This document shows positions 1-8,294 of a DNA stretch of 37,010 bases, piece after piece (the first letter of the stretch is position 1; each line of letters begins with the position of its first letter). Source of the DNA: Rhodobacter capsulatus (GTDB lineage Bacteria > Pseudomonadota > Alphaproteobacteria > Rhodobacterales > Rhodobacteraceae); contig NZ_SWJZ01000042.1 in assembly GCF_005144475.1 (NCBI RefSeq), forward strand, positions 1 to 37,010. The letters are read 5' to 3'. Below the pieces are notes generated by a model. The model saw only the letters and a list, made by a program, of their open reading frames with translations. It ran no database searches and was not told where the DNA came from. The translations under genes and the position numbers were made by a program.

Positions 1-17
1 TTTTATACCCCACTGGT

Positions 18-66
18 GGGGGGGGCGGGGGGGGGTTTCACGTCGCGGGGCGCCCCCCCCCACCCC
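18..66. repeat. G-tract and C-tract able to pair
   Basis: Eight G (18-25), a C, nine G (27-35), then after a short spacer nine C (53-61), an A and four C (63-66). The two tracts can fold into a long GC hairpin, and the G side could also form a G-quadruplex. They lie downstream of the leftward 8-oxoguanine deaminase gene, just past the 63-89 repeat core. TATACCCC at 4-11 may be a remnant of the opposite arm of that repeat. Long homopolymers are also common places for assembly or length errors. Confidence 0.5.
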
Positions 67-89
67 GAGGTATTTCCGGCAAGATGAAA
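63..89 (-). repeat. Composite 3'-end repeat, copy A
   Basis: The core reads CCCCGAGGTATTTCC then GGCAAGATGAAA on the plus strand, so it abuts the stop codon (90-92) of the leftward deaminase gene. It matches the cores of two other copies in this window, near 31944-31997 and 36920-37002. All three follow stop codons directly or closely. A role as terminator or mRNA 3'-end stabiliser is inference. Confidence 0.6.
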
Positions 90-1427
90 TCAGCGCGCAA
101 GGGCGCGGGCGAGGTGGTTCGCGCGTTCGATGACGCGCGGCAGATCCAGCGTGGTGATCTGGCCGTCGCGGACGACCGGACGGCCCTCGACGAAGAGATG
201 CTTCACCCGGGGCGGGCCGGACAGAAGCAGCGCCGCGACCGGATCCCAGGCGCCCGCGGCCTCGAGCCCCGAAACATCCCAGATCGCCAGATCGGCGCGT
301 TTGCCGGGCTCAAGGCTGCCCAGCTCCGGGCGGCCCAGAACCTGAGCGCCCCCGAGCGTGGCGATCTCCAGCGCCTCGCGCACGGACATCGCCTCGGCGC
401 CGTTTTGCACCCGCTGCAACAGCAGCGCCTGGCGCGCCTCGGCGATCAGATTGCCCGCGTCATTCGATGCCGATCCATCGACGCCCAACGCCACCTTCAC
501 CCCCGCATCGCGCATCGCCCGGATCGGCGCAATGCCGGAGCCAAGGCGACAATTCGAACAGGGACAATGCGCAACCCCGGTCTTCGAACGGGCAAAAAGA
601 TCAATTTCCGAACCTGAAAGCTTGACGCAATGGGCATGCCAGACATCGGCGCCGGTCCAGCCCAGATCCTCGGCATATTGGCCGGGACGGCAGCCGAACT
701 GGTGCAAGGAATAGGCGATATCCTCGTCATTCTCGGCCAGATGGGTGTGCAGCATCACCCCCTTGTCGCGCGCCAGCGCCGCCGCGTCGCGCATCAGCTC
801 GCGCGAGACCGAAAACGGCGAACAGGGGGCGACGCCCACCCGCAGCATCGACCCGGGGCGCGGATCGTGATGGGCGTCGATGACGCGGATGCAATCGGTC
901 AGGATCGCCGCTTCGCGCTCGACCAGGGCGTCGGGCGGCAGCCCGCCCGCGCTTTCGCCAATCGACATCGCGCCGCGGGTCGGATGAAAGCGCAGCCCCA
1001 GCCCGGCCGCCGCCGCGATCGTGTCATCCAGCCGCGCGCCGTTCGGGTAAAGATAAAGGTGGTCCGAGGACAGCGTGCAGCCCGAAAGCGCCAGCTCCGC
1101 CAGCCCGATCTGCGCCGAGGTGAAGATCTCCTCGGGCCCCATCCGCGCCCAGATCGGGTAAAGCGTCTTCAACCAGCCGAAGAGCAGCGCATCCTGCCCG
1201 CCCGGAACGGCCCGGGTCAGCGTCTGATACAGGTGATGGTGGGTGTTGATCAGCCCGGGCGTGACGACGCAGCCCGCGGCCGACACGACCTCGCCCGTGC
1301 TGACAAGCCCCTGCCCCAGGGCGACAATCTCGCCGCCCCGCAGCAGCACATCGGCGCCGCGCAATTCCCGCCGCGCCCCGTCCATGGTGACGACGACCTC
1401 GGCCCCCCGGATCAGAATCTCCCGCAT
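90..1427 (-). CDS. 8-oxoguanine deaminase (amidohydrolase family)
   Basis: A 445-residue cytosolic metal-dependent hydrolase of the ATZ/TRZ (COG0402) branch of the amidohydrolase superfamily. The best family match by eye is 8-oxoguanine deaminase, which converts 8-oxoguanine to urate plus ammonia. Visible metal-site motifs are NTHHH (His63 and His65), HTHLAE (His227-His229 with Glu232), HAHC (His264-His266) and LGVDGSASND (Asp317). The segment CPCSNCRLGSG near 288-298 is also typical of this subgroup. The start is supported by a strong GGGAGG site about six bases upstream. It follows hisN in the same direction after 102 bases holding several GC hairpins, so it may be partly uncoupled from hisN. 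Related enzymes of the branch (hydroxyatrazine or guanine deaminases) remain possible, because substrate cannot be fixed from motifs alone. Confidence 0.85.
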   Translation of the reverse strand: MREILIRGAEVVVTMDGARRELRGADVLLRGGEIVALGQGLVSTGEVVSAAGCVVTPGLINTHHHLYQTLTRAVPGGQDALLFGWLKTLYPIWARMGPEEIFTSAQIGLAELALSGCTLSSDHLYLYPNGARLDDTIAAAAGLGLRFHPTRGAMSIGESAGGLPPDALVEREAAILTDCIRVIDAHHDPRPGSMLRVGVAPCSPFSVSRELMRDAAALARDKGVMLHTHLAENDEDIAYSLHQFGCRPGQYAEDLGWTGADVWHAHCVKLSGSEIDLFARSKTGVAHCPCSNCRLGSGIAPIRAMRDAGVKVALGVDGSASNDAGNLIAEARQALLLQRVQNGAEAMSVREALEIATLGGAQVLGRPELGSLEPGKRADLAIWDVSGLEAAGAWDPVAALLLSGPPRVKHLFVEGRPVVRDGQITTLDLPRVIERANHLARALAR

Positions 1428-1450
1428 CCCAGCCTCCCGCGCAACGCAAT

Positions 1451-1520
1451 CCCCTCGGGGAAGTCCGAAGGGGCCCGAGGGCCCCGTCGGGCGGGGGGTT
1501 CGGGGGGCGGCAGCCCCCCG
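1451..1520. repeat. Cluster of GC hairpins between hisN and deaminase gene
   Basis: Perfect inverted repeats lie side by side: GGGGCCC/GGGCCCC at 1470-1485 with a 2-base loop, and CGGGGGGC/GCCCCCCG at 1501-1520 with a GGCA loop. CCCC/GGGG at 1451-1460 is shorter. No T-tract follows on either strand, so a classical intrinsic terminator is unlikely. The GGGGGGC-loop-GCCCCCC element resembles the hairpin half of the composite repeats seen after glcB and pepN, here without the TATTT half. Confidence 0.5.
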
Positions 1521-1529
1521 CCTTCCCCC

Positions 1530-2351
1530 TCAGCCCTGCAAGACCGCAATCGCCGCCGCATGCACCTCGGCATTCGCCGCCGCGAGCACGCGCCCGCCGC
1601 GATACGCCGGACCGCCCGTCCAGTCGGTGACGATCCCGCCCGCCGCCTCGATCACCGCGATCGGGCCGCCGACGTCATAGGGCTGCAGCCCGGCCTCGAC
1701 CACCAGATCGATCTGCCCCGCCGCGATCAGCCCATAGGCATAGCAATCCGTGCCATAGCGCGTCAGCTTCACCTGCCGCGCCAGCCGCGCAAAGGCCGCG
1801 CCCTCCTCGGGCGTGCCGACCTCGGGGAAGGTGGAATACAGGATCGCCTCGGACAAAGGCCGCGGCGCGCGCGTGCGCAGATCGGCCCGGCCCAGCGGCC
1901 CGGTCACCCGCGCCTGACCGAAGCCGCCGAGAAACCGCTCGCCGATATAGGGCTGGTCGATCAGCCCCATCAGCGGCGCCCCGGGCATGTCGTCGCCCTC
2001 CTCGGACAGCGCGATCAGCACCCCCCAGGTCGGCGTGCCCGACAGATACCCCCGCGTGCCGTCGATCGGATCCAGCACCCAGGTCAGCCCCGATGTCCCG
2101 CGCGTCACGCCGAATTCCTCGCCCCAGATCCCGTCGGCGGGCCGCCGCCACGCCAGGATCTCGCGCATCGCCTGTTCCGCGGCCCGGTCGGCCACGGTCA
2201 CCGGATCGAAGCGCACGGCCTCCTTGGTTTCGGCGGCGATGCCGCCCGGGGTGCGGAAATGGACCAGCGTCGCCGCCCGCGCGGCATCGGCCAGGGCTTC
2301 GGCGGTGGCGATCAGATCGGCCTTGTCGGCCTCGCTCAGATGGGGCGGCAT
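1530..2351 (-). CDS. hisN: Histidinol-phosphatase, inositol monophosphatase family (HisN)
   Basis: A 273-residue Mg-dependent phosphatase of the IMPase fold. The HisN subgroup dephosphorylates L-histidinol phosphate, the penultimate step of histidine biosynthesis. The metal site is visible: Glu78/Glu79 in WGEEFG, then WVLDPIDGTRGYLSG with Asp94 and Asp97 (residues 91-105), and Asp226 in LQPYDVGGP. The length is normal for the family. GGAG seven bases before the ATG supports the start, and no other good start lies nearby. The gene follows the XRE regulator gene in the same direction, but a strong terminator hairpin occupies the leader only about 15 bases before the ATG. Other IMPase-family sugar phosphatases share these motifs, so the exact substrate is likely rather than proven. 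Confidence 0.83.
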   Translation of the reverse strand: MPPHLSEADKADLIATAEALADAARAATLVHFRTPGGIAAETKEAVRFDPVTVADRAAEQAMREILAWRRPADGIWGEEFGVTRGTSGLTWVLDPIDGTRGYLSGTPTWGVLIALSEEGDDMPGAPLMGLIDQPYIGERFLGGFGQARVTGPLGRADLRTRAPRPLSEAILYSTFPEVGTPEEGAAFARLARQVKLTRYGTDCYAYGLIAAGQIDLVVEAGLQPYDVGGPIAVIEAAGGIVTDWTGGPAYRGGRVLAAANAEVHAAAIAVLQG

Positions 2352-2366
2352 GGGGGGGCTCCGGAA

Positions 2367-2400
2367 AAAAGACGGGGAGCGTCACCGCTCCCCGTCTTTT
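2367..2400. terminator. Strong bidirectional intrinsic terminator in the hisN leader
   Basis: AAAAGACGGGGAGCG pairs perfectly with CGCTCCCCGTCTTTT around a 4-base TCAC loop. The T-run in either direction makes it look like a bidirectional terminator. It ends the leftward XRE gene, yet the ATG of hisN follows after only about 15 bases. Confidence 0.85.
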
Positions 2401-2422
2401 CAACCCCGATTGTGCGGCCATA

Positions 2423-2785
2423 TCAAGCCACGTCGGAGAGAACCTTCGCCAGTTCGAACAGACGGCGCCGCTGCGCCTCGGGGATCGCGTAGTACGAACG
2501 CACCAGGGCCAGCGCTTCCTTGTCGGAGAAAAGATCCCCTTCCAGCGCGGCCGTGTTCGGGTCTTCGCCCGACAATCCTTCGAAGAAGAACGACACCGGC
2601 ACATCGAGCGCGTCGGCAATGTCCCAAAGCCGCGAGGCCGAGACACGGTTCATCCCCGTTTCGTATTTCTGAATCTGCTGGAACTTGATGCCGACCTTGT
2701 CGGCGAGTTGTTGTTGCGTAACCCCCACCAGCCAACGGCGGTGACGGATACGCTTGCCCACATGGACATCGACCGGATGCTTCAT
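2423..2785 (-). CDS. XRE-family helix-turn-helix regulator
   Basis: A 120-residue DNA-binding protein. Residues about 9-66 form a Cro/C1-type helix-turn-helix, with the recognisable stretches TQQQLADKVGIKFQQIQKYE and NRVSASRLWDIADALDV. The remainder (about 67-120) is a short helical tail with charged residues and no second known domain. This architecture is widely conserved in alphaproteobacteria as a small cytosolic regulator. Its targets are unknown to me. GGGGAAG lies a few bases before the ATG. The 346-base region upstream contains a tandem palindromic repeat that could be an operator for this or another regulator. The gene ends just before the 2367-2400 terminator. Confidence 0.85.
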   Translation of the reverse strand: MKHPVDVHVGKRIRHRRWLVGVTQQQLADKVGIKFQQIQKYETGMNRVSASRLWDIADALDVPVSFFFEGLSGEDPNTAALEGDLFSDKEALALVRSYYAIPEAQRRRLFELAKVLSDVA

Positions 2786-3131
2786 TCATTCTTCCCCGGA
2801 ACTCTTCGGATGGATGAAGCTAACATAGAGCAGGGCGCCGTTTCGGTTGCAAAAACTGGAACCTATCCAAAAAGACAGGTAAAATCAGAGACTAATCGCT
2901 ACGTTATGTCGCACATCCTGCAATTGTTAACCATGTTCCGTCAAGATCGGTGTTCCGGGCGGCGGCGCGCCCGCCCGCAATTCGCAAATTGCATTGCAAA
3001 TTGCATTTTTTACGGCGCGAACCGCGACCTTCGCGTTCCGGTTGATTCGGCAATCAACAACCATCCCGGGACTGGCCGCCCCGTCCCGGCCGCGCTAGGC
3101 TGACCGTCCCGATCCCAGCCCAGAGACCCAG
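2786..3131. promoter_or_regulatory. 346-base divergent intergenic region
   Basis: It separates the leftward XRE gene from the rightward oxidoreductase gene and must hold both promoters. It is clearly richer in A+T than the genes. It contains a tandem 12-mer at 2984-3007 and a lone TTAACCAT around 2928. No convincing open reading frame or RNA gene was seen. Confidence 0.6.
2984..3007. repeat. Tandem 12-base repeat GCAAATTGCATT x2, operator candidate
   Basis: Two exact copies of GCAAATTGCATT lie back to back (2984-2995 and 2996-3007). Each begins with the odd-length palindrome GCAA-A-TTGC. A degenerate third copy, GCAATTCGC, lies just upstream, and a T-run follows. The 12-base period and the dyad symmetry suggest adjacent binding sites for a dimeric regulator. 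Confidence 0.5.
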
Positions 3132-4091
3132 ATGCGCGCCTTCCTTCACACCGATCCGACGACGCCGCCGACGCTTGCCGATCTGCCCCTGCCCGCCCCC
3201 GGCCCCGGCGAGGTGGCGGTGCGGATCGCCGCCTGCGGCCTGAATTTCGCCGACCTCCTGATGCTCGAAGGCAGCTATCAGGCCACGCCGCCACTGCCCT
3301 TCGTGCCCGGTCTCGAAGCCGCGGGCACGATCACCGCCGCGGGGCCCGGCGCAAGCCTGACGCCCGGCACCCGCGTCGCCATCCATGCCGGTCACGGCGG
3401 TCTGGCCGAGGCCGGGGTCTTTGCCGAAACCCGCTGCACCCCCCTGCCCGACAGCCTGGATTTCGAGACCGCCGCCGCCTTCCAGATCGCCTATGGCACC
3501 TCGCATCTGGCGCTGACCCTGCGCGGACGGCTGGCCCCGGGCGAGACGCTCGTGGTGCTGGGCGCGGCGGGGGGCGTGGGGCTGACCGCGGTCGAGATCG
3601 GCGCGCGGCTCGGCGCGCGGGTGATCGCTGTCGCGCGCGGGGCCGAGAAATGCGCCATAGCCGCGCAGGCGGGCGCGGCCGAGACGCTGGATGCCGAGAC
3701 CCCCGACCTGAAAGCCGCGCTCAAGGCGCTTGGCGGCGCCGATGTCGTTTATGACGCGGTGGGCGGCAGCCTGGGCGAGGCCGCTTTCGCCGCGCTCAAA
3801 CCGGGCGGGCGGTTTCTGGTGATCGGCTTTGCCGCGGGCAGCCCGCCCGCGCTCAAGCTCAACCATGCGCTGGTGAAGAACCTTGAAATCCACGGGCTTT
3901 ACTGGGGCGGCTATCTGGATCTCGACCCGGCGGCGCTGCGCCGCTCGATGACCGAGCTTTTCGCCCTTGTCGCCGCGGGCCAGCTGCATCCGCATATCTC
4001 GGCCCGCTTCCCCCTGTCGCAGACCGCCGCGGCGCTGGAGATGTTGCGCACCCGCCGCTCCACCGGCAAGATCGTCGTCACGATGGGGTGA
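3132..4091 (+). CDS. Zinc-free quinone oxidoreductase (MDR family)
   Basis: A 319-residue NAD(P)H-dependent oxidoreductase of the medium-chain dehydrogenase/reductase superfamily, quinone oxidoreductase (COG0604) branch. The N-terminal GroES-like domain carries CGLNFADLLMLEG (residues 35-47) and VPGLEAAG (58-65). The Rossmann nucleotide-binding loop is VLGAAGGVGL (142-151). No structural-zinc cysteine cluster is present, as expected for this branch. The start follows AGAGACCC, a weak ribosome site, but it matches the family's usual N-terminus. The product is probably soluble and reduces quinones or enals with NADPH; the true substrate is unknown. A hairpin with a weak T-rich tail follows the stop, so the gene is probably monocistronic. 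Confidence 0.85.
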   Translation: MRAFLHTDPTTPPTLADLPLPAPGPGEVAVRIAACGLNFADLLMLEGSYQATPPLPFVPGLEAAGTITAAGPGASLTPGTRVAIHAGHGGLAEAGVFAETRCTPLPDSLDFETAAAFQIAYGTSHLALTLRGRLAPGETLVVLGAAGGVGLTAVEIGARLGARVIAVARGAEKCAIAAQAGAAETLDAETPDLKAALKALGGADVVYDAVGGSLGEAAFAALKPGGRFLVIGFAAGSPPALKLNHALVKNLEIHGLYWGGYLDLDPAALRRSMTELFALVAAGQLHPHISARFPLSQTAAALEMLRTRRSTGKIVVTMG

Positions 4092-4101
4092 CCGCACCCC
4101 G

Positions 4102-4132
4102 CCGGCGGCCGATTTTCTGCCGCCGGGTTCTT
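4102..4132 (+). terminator. Probable terminator after oxidoreductase gene
   Basis: CCGGCGGC (4102-4109) pairs with GCCGCCGG (4119-4126), followed by GTTCTT. The T-tail is short, so termination may be incomplete. Confidence 0.5.
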
Positions 4133-4212
4133 GAAACCCCCCCGGTCCTTTCCAATATCGGACCCGACGGCGCACGCTCGCGCGGGACGCCGCACAGACT
4201 GGAGACAACCAC

Positions 4213-4929
4213 ATGGCTAATTACAACACGATGCACAGCACCGCGGCTGGCCGTGCGAGTTACATCGACGAGGGTCTGCGGACCCATATGAACAAGGTCT
4301 ATGGCCTGATGTCGGTGGCGATGATCGTCACCGGCGCCGTGGCCTTCGGCGTCAGCCTGAACGACCAGCTTCTCGCCGCGATCTTCGGCACGCCGCTGAA
4401 ATGGGTGGTGATGTTCGCGCCGCTCGTCGTGGTCTTCGCCTTCTCGGCGCTGATCCACAAGATGCAGACCTCGACCGCGCAGATGGTCTTCTTCGGCTAT
4501 TCGGCGCTGATGGGCCTGTCGCTGAGCTTCATCTTCAAGGTCTATACCGGCGTTTCGATCGCCCAGACCTTCCTGATCACCGCGATCGCCTTTGCCGCAC
4601 TGTCGCTTTACGGCTACACGACGAAGCGCAACCTCTCGGCCTTCGGCTCGTTCCTGATGATGGGTCTGATCGGCCTGATCGTCGCCTCGCTGCTGAACAT
4701 CTTCATCGCGTCGTCGGCGCTGCAATTCGCGATCTCGGTGATCGGCGTGCTGCTGTTTGCGGGTCTGACCGCCTATGACACGCAGAACATCAAGAACACC
4801 TATCTGCAACTGGCGCAGTCGGATGCCGATTTCCTTGGCAAGGCCGCGATCCTGGGCGCGCTGCAGCTCTACATGGACTTCCTGAACCTGTTCATGTTCC
4901 TGCTGCAGTTCCTCGGCAACCGCGAGTGA
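4213..4929 (+). CDS. Bax inhibitor-1 / YccA family membrane protein
   Basis: A 238-residue multi-pass inner-membrane protein of the BI-1 (UPF0005) family. About seven hydrophobic segments are visible, starting near residues 31-52, 64-83, 90-110, 116-133, 143-167, 171-190 and 212-234. The family signature near the C-terminus, GLTAYDTQNIK (185-195), contains the conserved aspartate. Related proteins act as pH-sensitive calcium leak channels or interact with the membrane protease FtsH; which applies here is not visible. GGAG lies nine bases before the ATG. The gene stands alone between two terminators, convergent with the formaldehyde operon. Confidence 0.9.
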   Translation: MANYNTMHSTAAGRASYIDEGLRTHMNKVYGLMSVAMIVTGAVAFGVSLNDQLLAAIFGTPLKWVVMFAPLVVVFAFSALIHKMQTSTAQMVFFGYSALMGLSLSFIFKVYTGVSIAQTFLITAIAFAALSLYGYTTKRNLSAFGSFLMMGLIGLIVASLLNIFIASSALQFAISVIGVLLFAGLTAYDTQNIKNTYLQLAQSDADFLGKAAILGALQLYMDFLNLFMFLLQFLGNRE

Positions 4930-4961
4930 TCTGAACGACCCGAACCAACCTCCGGGAAAGG

Positions 4962-4987
4962 CCCCGCGGTCCGCCGCGGGGTTTTTT
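4962..4987 (+). terminator. Intrinsic terminator after BI-1 gene
   Basis: CCCCGCGG pairs with CCGCGGGG around the loop TCCG and is followed by six T. It lies 30 bases past the stop codon. Confidence 0.88.
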
Positions 4988-5012
4988 CCGTTTTGGGCCC
5001 TGGGGTTGCGGT

Positions 5013-5843
5013 TCAGCCCCGCAGCGCCGCGGCGTGATGGGCAAAGTGATCGCCCAGAAAGCTGGCGATGAAGTAATAGCTGTGGTCATGGCCCGGATGA
5101 CGACGCAGCGTCACCGGATGGTCAAGCCGCGCCGCCGCCTCGGCAAAGATCCAGGGTTTCAACTGGTCTTCCAGGAAGCTGTCCGCCTCGCCCTGATCGA
5201 TCAGGATCGGCAGCCGCTCGGCGGCGCCCGCCAGCAGCGCCGTCGCATCCCACGCGGCCCAGGAAGCCCGGTCGGGCCCCAGATAGGCGGAAAACGCCTT
5301 TTCCCCCCAGGGCACCTGCGCGGGCGCGACGATCGGCGCAAAGGCCGAAACGGCACGGTAGCGGCCGGGATGGCGCAAAGCCGCCACCAAGGCACCATGG
5401 CCGCCCATCGAATGCCCCATGATCGACCGGCGGTCACTCGCGGCAAATTCCGCCTCGATCAGCGCGGGCAGTTCGGTCACGACATAATCGTGCATCCGGT
5501 AATGGGCCGCCCACGGCGCCTGCGTTGCGTTCAGATAAAACCCCGCCCCCTGCCCCAGATCATAGGCGGGATCATCCGCCACGCCTTCGCCGCGGGGGCT
5601 GGTGTCGGGGGCGACGACGATCACCCGATGCCGCGCCGCATAGGCCTGCGCCCCCGCCTTGGTGATGAAATTCTGCTCGGTGCAGGTCAGGCCGGACAGC
5701 CAGTAGACCACCGGCAGCCGCTCGCCCGGTTCATGCGCCGGGGTGTAAAGGCCAAAGCGCATCTCGCAGCCCAGCACCGCCGAGGTGTGTTGCCACACCT
5801 CCTGCGTGCCGCCGAAAGACCCGTGCGTTTCAAGACGGTCCAT
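5013..5843 (-). CDS. fghA: S-formylglutathione hydrolase
   Basis: A 276-residue alpha/beta-hydrolase of the esterase D family that cleaves S-formylglutathione to formate and glutathione, the second step of glutathione-dependent formaldehyde oxidation. The nucleophile elbow is GHSMGGHG with Ser145. Asp221 (QGEADSFL) and His254 (GHDHSYYF) complete the triad. WLSGLTCTEQNF (49-60) is a hallmark of this family. The start lies seven bases after the stop of the dehydrogenase gene, with GAGGG as ribosome site, so the two are probably cotranscribed. Length and motifs are normal. Both steps of the pathway and its regulator are side by side, which makes the assignment secure. Confidence 0.95.
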   Translation of the reverse strand: MDRLETHGSFGGTQEVWQHTSAVLGCEMRFGLYTPAHEPGERLPVVYWLSGLTCTEQNFITKAGAQAYAARHRVIVVAPDTSPRGEGVADDPAYDLGQGAGFYLNATQAPWAAHYRMHDYVVTELPALIEAEFAASDRRSIMGHSMGGHGALVAALRHPGRYRAVSAFAPIVAPAQVPWGEKAFSAYLGPDRASWAAWDATALLAGAAERLPILIDQGEADSFLEDQLKPWIFAEAAARLDHPVTLRRHPGHDHSYYFIASFLGDHFAHHAAALRG

Positions 5844-5850
5844 CGCGCCC

Positions 5851-6978
<1,128 letters not shown>

Positions 6979-7245
6979 TTATTTGAGATAGCTGCGCACC
7001 AGCGCCAGCAATTCCCCGGTTTTGGCTCCGCCCTCTCCCTCGGGCGGGCCGAATTCGTCGCGGATATGGGCTTCCAGCACCTCGGCCATCAGCCCGTTCA
7101 CGGCGCCACGCACGGCGGCGATCTGCTGCAGGATCGGGCCGCAGTCCGACCCGCTTTCCAGCGCCCGTGACAGCGCCTCGCACTGGCCGGTGATCCGCTT
7201 CACCCGCGCCAGAATGCGCTTCTTGTCCTCGGGGTTGTTCGGCAT
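6979..7245 (-). CDS. frmR: FrmR-type formaldehyde-responsive repressor
   Basis: An 88-residue all-helical repressor of the CsoR/RcnR/FrmR family. I chose the ATG at 7245 over an upstream in-frame ATG at 7269. GGGAGG lies before it, and it yields Pro2, which with Cys35 forms the formaldehyde cross-link site in E. coli FrmR. Pro2, Cys35 and His60 are all present here, and ILQQIAAVRGAVNGLMAEVL (38-57) is nearly identical to the E. coli protein as I remember it. This points to aldehyde sensing rather than copper or nickel sensing. Cys22 replaces a hydrophobic residue of the E. coli protein and is an extra thiol near the sensor. The gene is the first of the frmR-frmA-fghA operon, and the operator lies just upstream. 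Confidence 0.93.
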   Translation of the reverse strand: MPNNPEDKKRILARVKRITGQCEALSRALESGSDCGPILQQIAAVRGAVNGLMAEVLEAHIRDEFGPPEGEGGAKTGELLALVRSYLK

Positions 7246-7267
7246 CGGCGGTCCCTCCCCGCGGGGC

Positions 7268-7288
7268 ATATACTGCGGGGGAGTATAT
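7268..7288. promoter_or_regulatory. FrmR/RcnR-like operator
   Basis: ATATACT (7268-7274), GCGGGGG (7275-7281), AGTATAT (7282-7288): a perfect 7-base inverted repeat around a G-tract. The inner 15 bases, TACT-N7-AGTA, have the same geometry as the RcnR site TACTGGGGGGNAGTA known for this repressor family. The site lies 23 bases before the frmR start, and its last base is shared with the stop codon of the next upstream gene (7288-7290). Autorepression of the operon is the natural inference. Confidence 0.85.
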
Positions 7289-8223
7289 CAGCCTTTCCCC
7301 GCAAGACCAGCGATTCCCGCCGCCGCGCCGGGCAGGATCAGGCTGCGTCCGGCCTCCAGCGCGACCTCGCGCGTCAATGCCTCCAGCAGGCGCGCCCCCA
7401 GCCGCGCATGCTGCCAGTGCAGCCCCACATCCAGCACCGCGCCGGGCACCAGCTCGACCAGCCGCCCCGCGGCGAGGGGCGCCGACGCCAGCGCCAGCGG
7501 ATGCAGCGCCCAACCGAGACCGAGCAGGCTTGCCTCCAGAAACCCCTGCGTCGAGGGCACCCGATGCGTCGGCGCCTCGAGCGGCAGATCCAGATGCTGG
7601 CGCAGCCAACGCGCCTGCAGCCCGTCCTTGCGGTCGAATTGCAGCACCGGCGCCCGGGTCAGGGCCGCCGCCGTGACACCTTGCGGGAAATGCCGCGCCA
7701 TGAAGGCGGGGCTGGCGCAGGCGACATAGCGCAGCGCGCCCAGCGGCCGGGTCCGGCAGCCGGGCACCGCCGCCGGGTCCGCCGTCACCGCCGCCAGCAC
7801 CTCGCCCGAGCGCAGCCGCGCCGCGGTATGGGCCTCGTCATCCAGCAGCAGATGCACCAGCGCCCCGGTCGCTTCGGAAAACCGCGCCGCGGCGGGCAGG
7901 AACCAGCTGCCCAGCGAATCCGCATTCACCGCGATGGGCAGCGCGGGCGCCCCCTGTCCCGGCCCCGCCACCGCGGGCAGATCCGCCGCCAGCTCGCCTT
8001 CCAGCAGCCGCACCCGCTCGACATGCGCGCACAGCCGCGCCCCCGCCTCGGTCGGCACCGGCGGCTGGCTGCGCACCACCAGCGCCGCCCCCACCCGTTC
8101 CTCCAGCGCGCGGATCCGCTGCGACACCGCCGAGGGCGTGACGCCCAGCACGGCAGCCGCCCGGTCGAAGCCGCCTTCGCGGATCACCGCGGCCAGCGCC
8201 GCCAGCAAGGGATACTCGAGCAT
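7288..8223 (-). CDS. argP: LysR-type regulator, ArgP/LysG family
   Basis: A 311-residue LysR-type regulator. The N-terminal winged helix-turn-helix covers about residues 2-60, with GGFDRAAAVLGVTPSAVSQR (17-36). The effector domain (about 90-290) includes the ArgP-like stretch LPIAVNADSLGSWFLPA. ArgP/LysG proteins sense lysine and arginine and activate the neighbouring exporter gene. Here the exporter gene lies divergently 71 bases away, which supports that assignment. Its 3' end touches the FrmR operator, so argP transcripts run into the formaldehyde operon's promoter. Which amino acid is sensed is not visible. Confidence 0.88.
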   Translation of the reverse strand: MLEYPLLAALAAVIREGGFDRAAAVLGVTPSAVSQRIRALEERVGAALVVRSQPPVPTEAGARLCAHVERVRLLEGELAADLPAVAGPGQGAPALPIAVNADSLGSWFLPAAARFSEATGALVHLLLDDEAHTAARLRSGEVLAAVTADPAAVPGCRTRPLGALRYVACASPAFMARHFPQGVTAAALTRAPVLQFDRKDGLQARWLRQHLDLPLEAPTHRVPSTQGFLEASLLGLGWALHPLALASAPLAAGRLVELVPGAVLDVGLHWQHARLGARLLEALTREVALEAGRSLILPGAAAGIAGLAGKG

Positions 8224-8294
8224 GTTAAGCCCACCTTCATCTGCTTTAGCATCCTGAATTTGACTACACCGCCAAGGCCGGGCAAGGAAGCCCG
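8224..8294. promoter_or_regulatory. Divergent promoter/operator region argP-lysE
   Basis: 71 bases between divergent starts, locally A+T-rich around 8224-8270. LysR-type regulators usually bind such spacers to control both genes. I could not fix the -35/-10 boxes with confidence. AAGGAAG just before 8295 is the exporter's ribosome site. Confidence 0.5.

Noticed and set aside
2928-2936. TTAACCAT near 2928 as a CtrA site
   Set aside because: Only one half-site; no second TTAA at the required distance.
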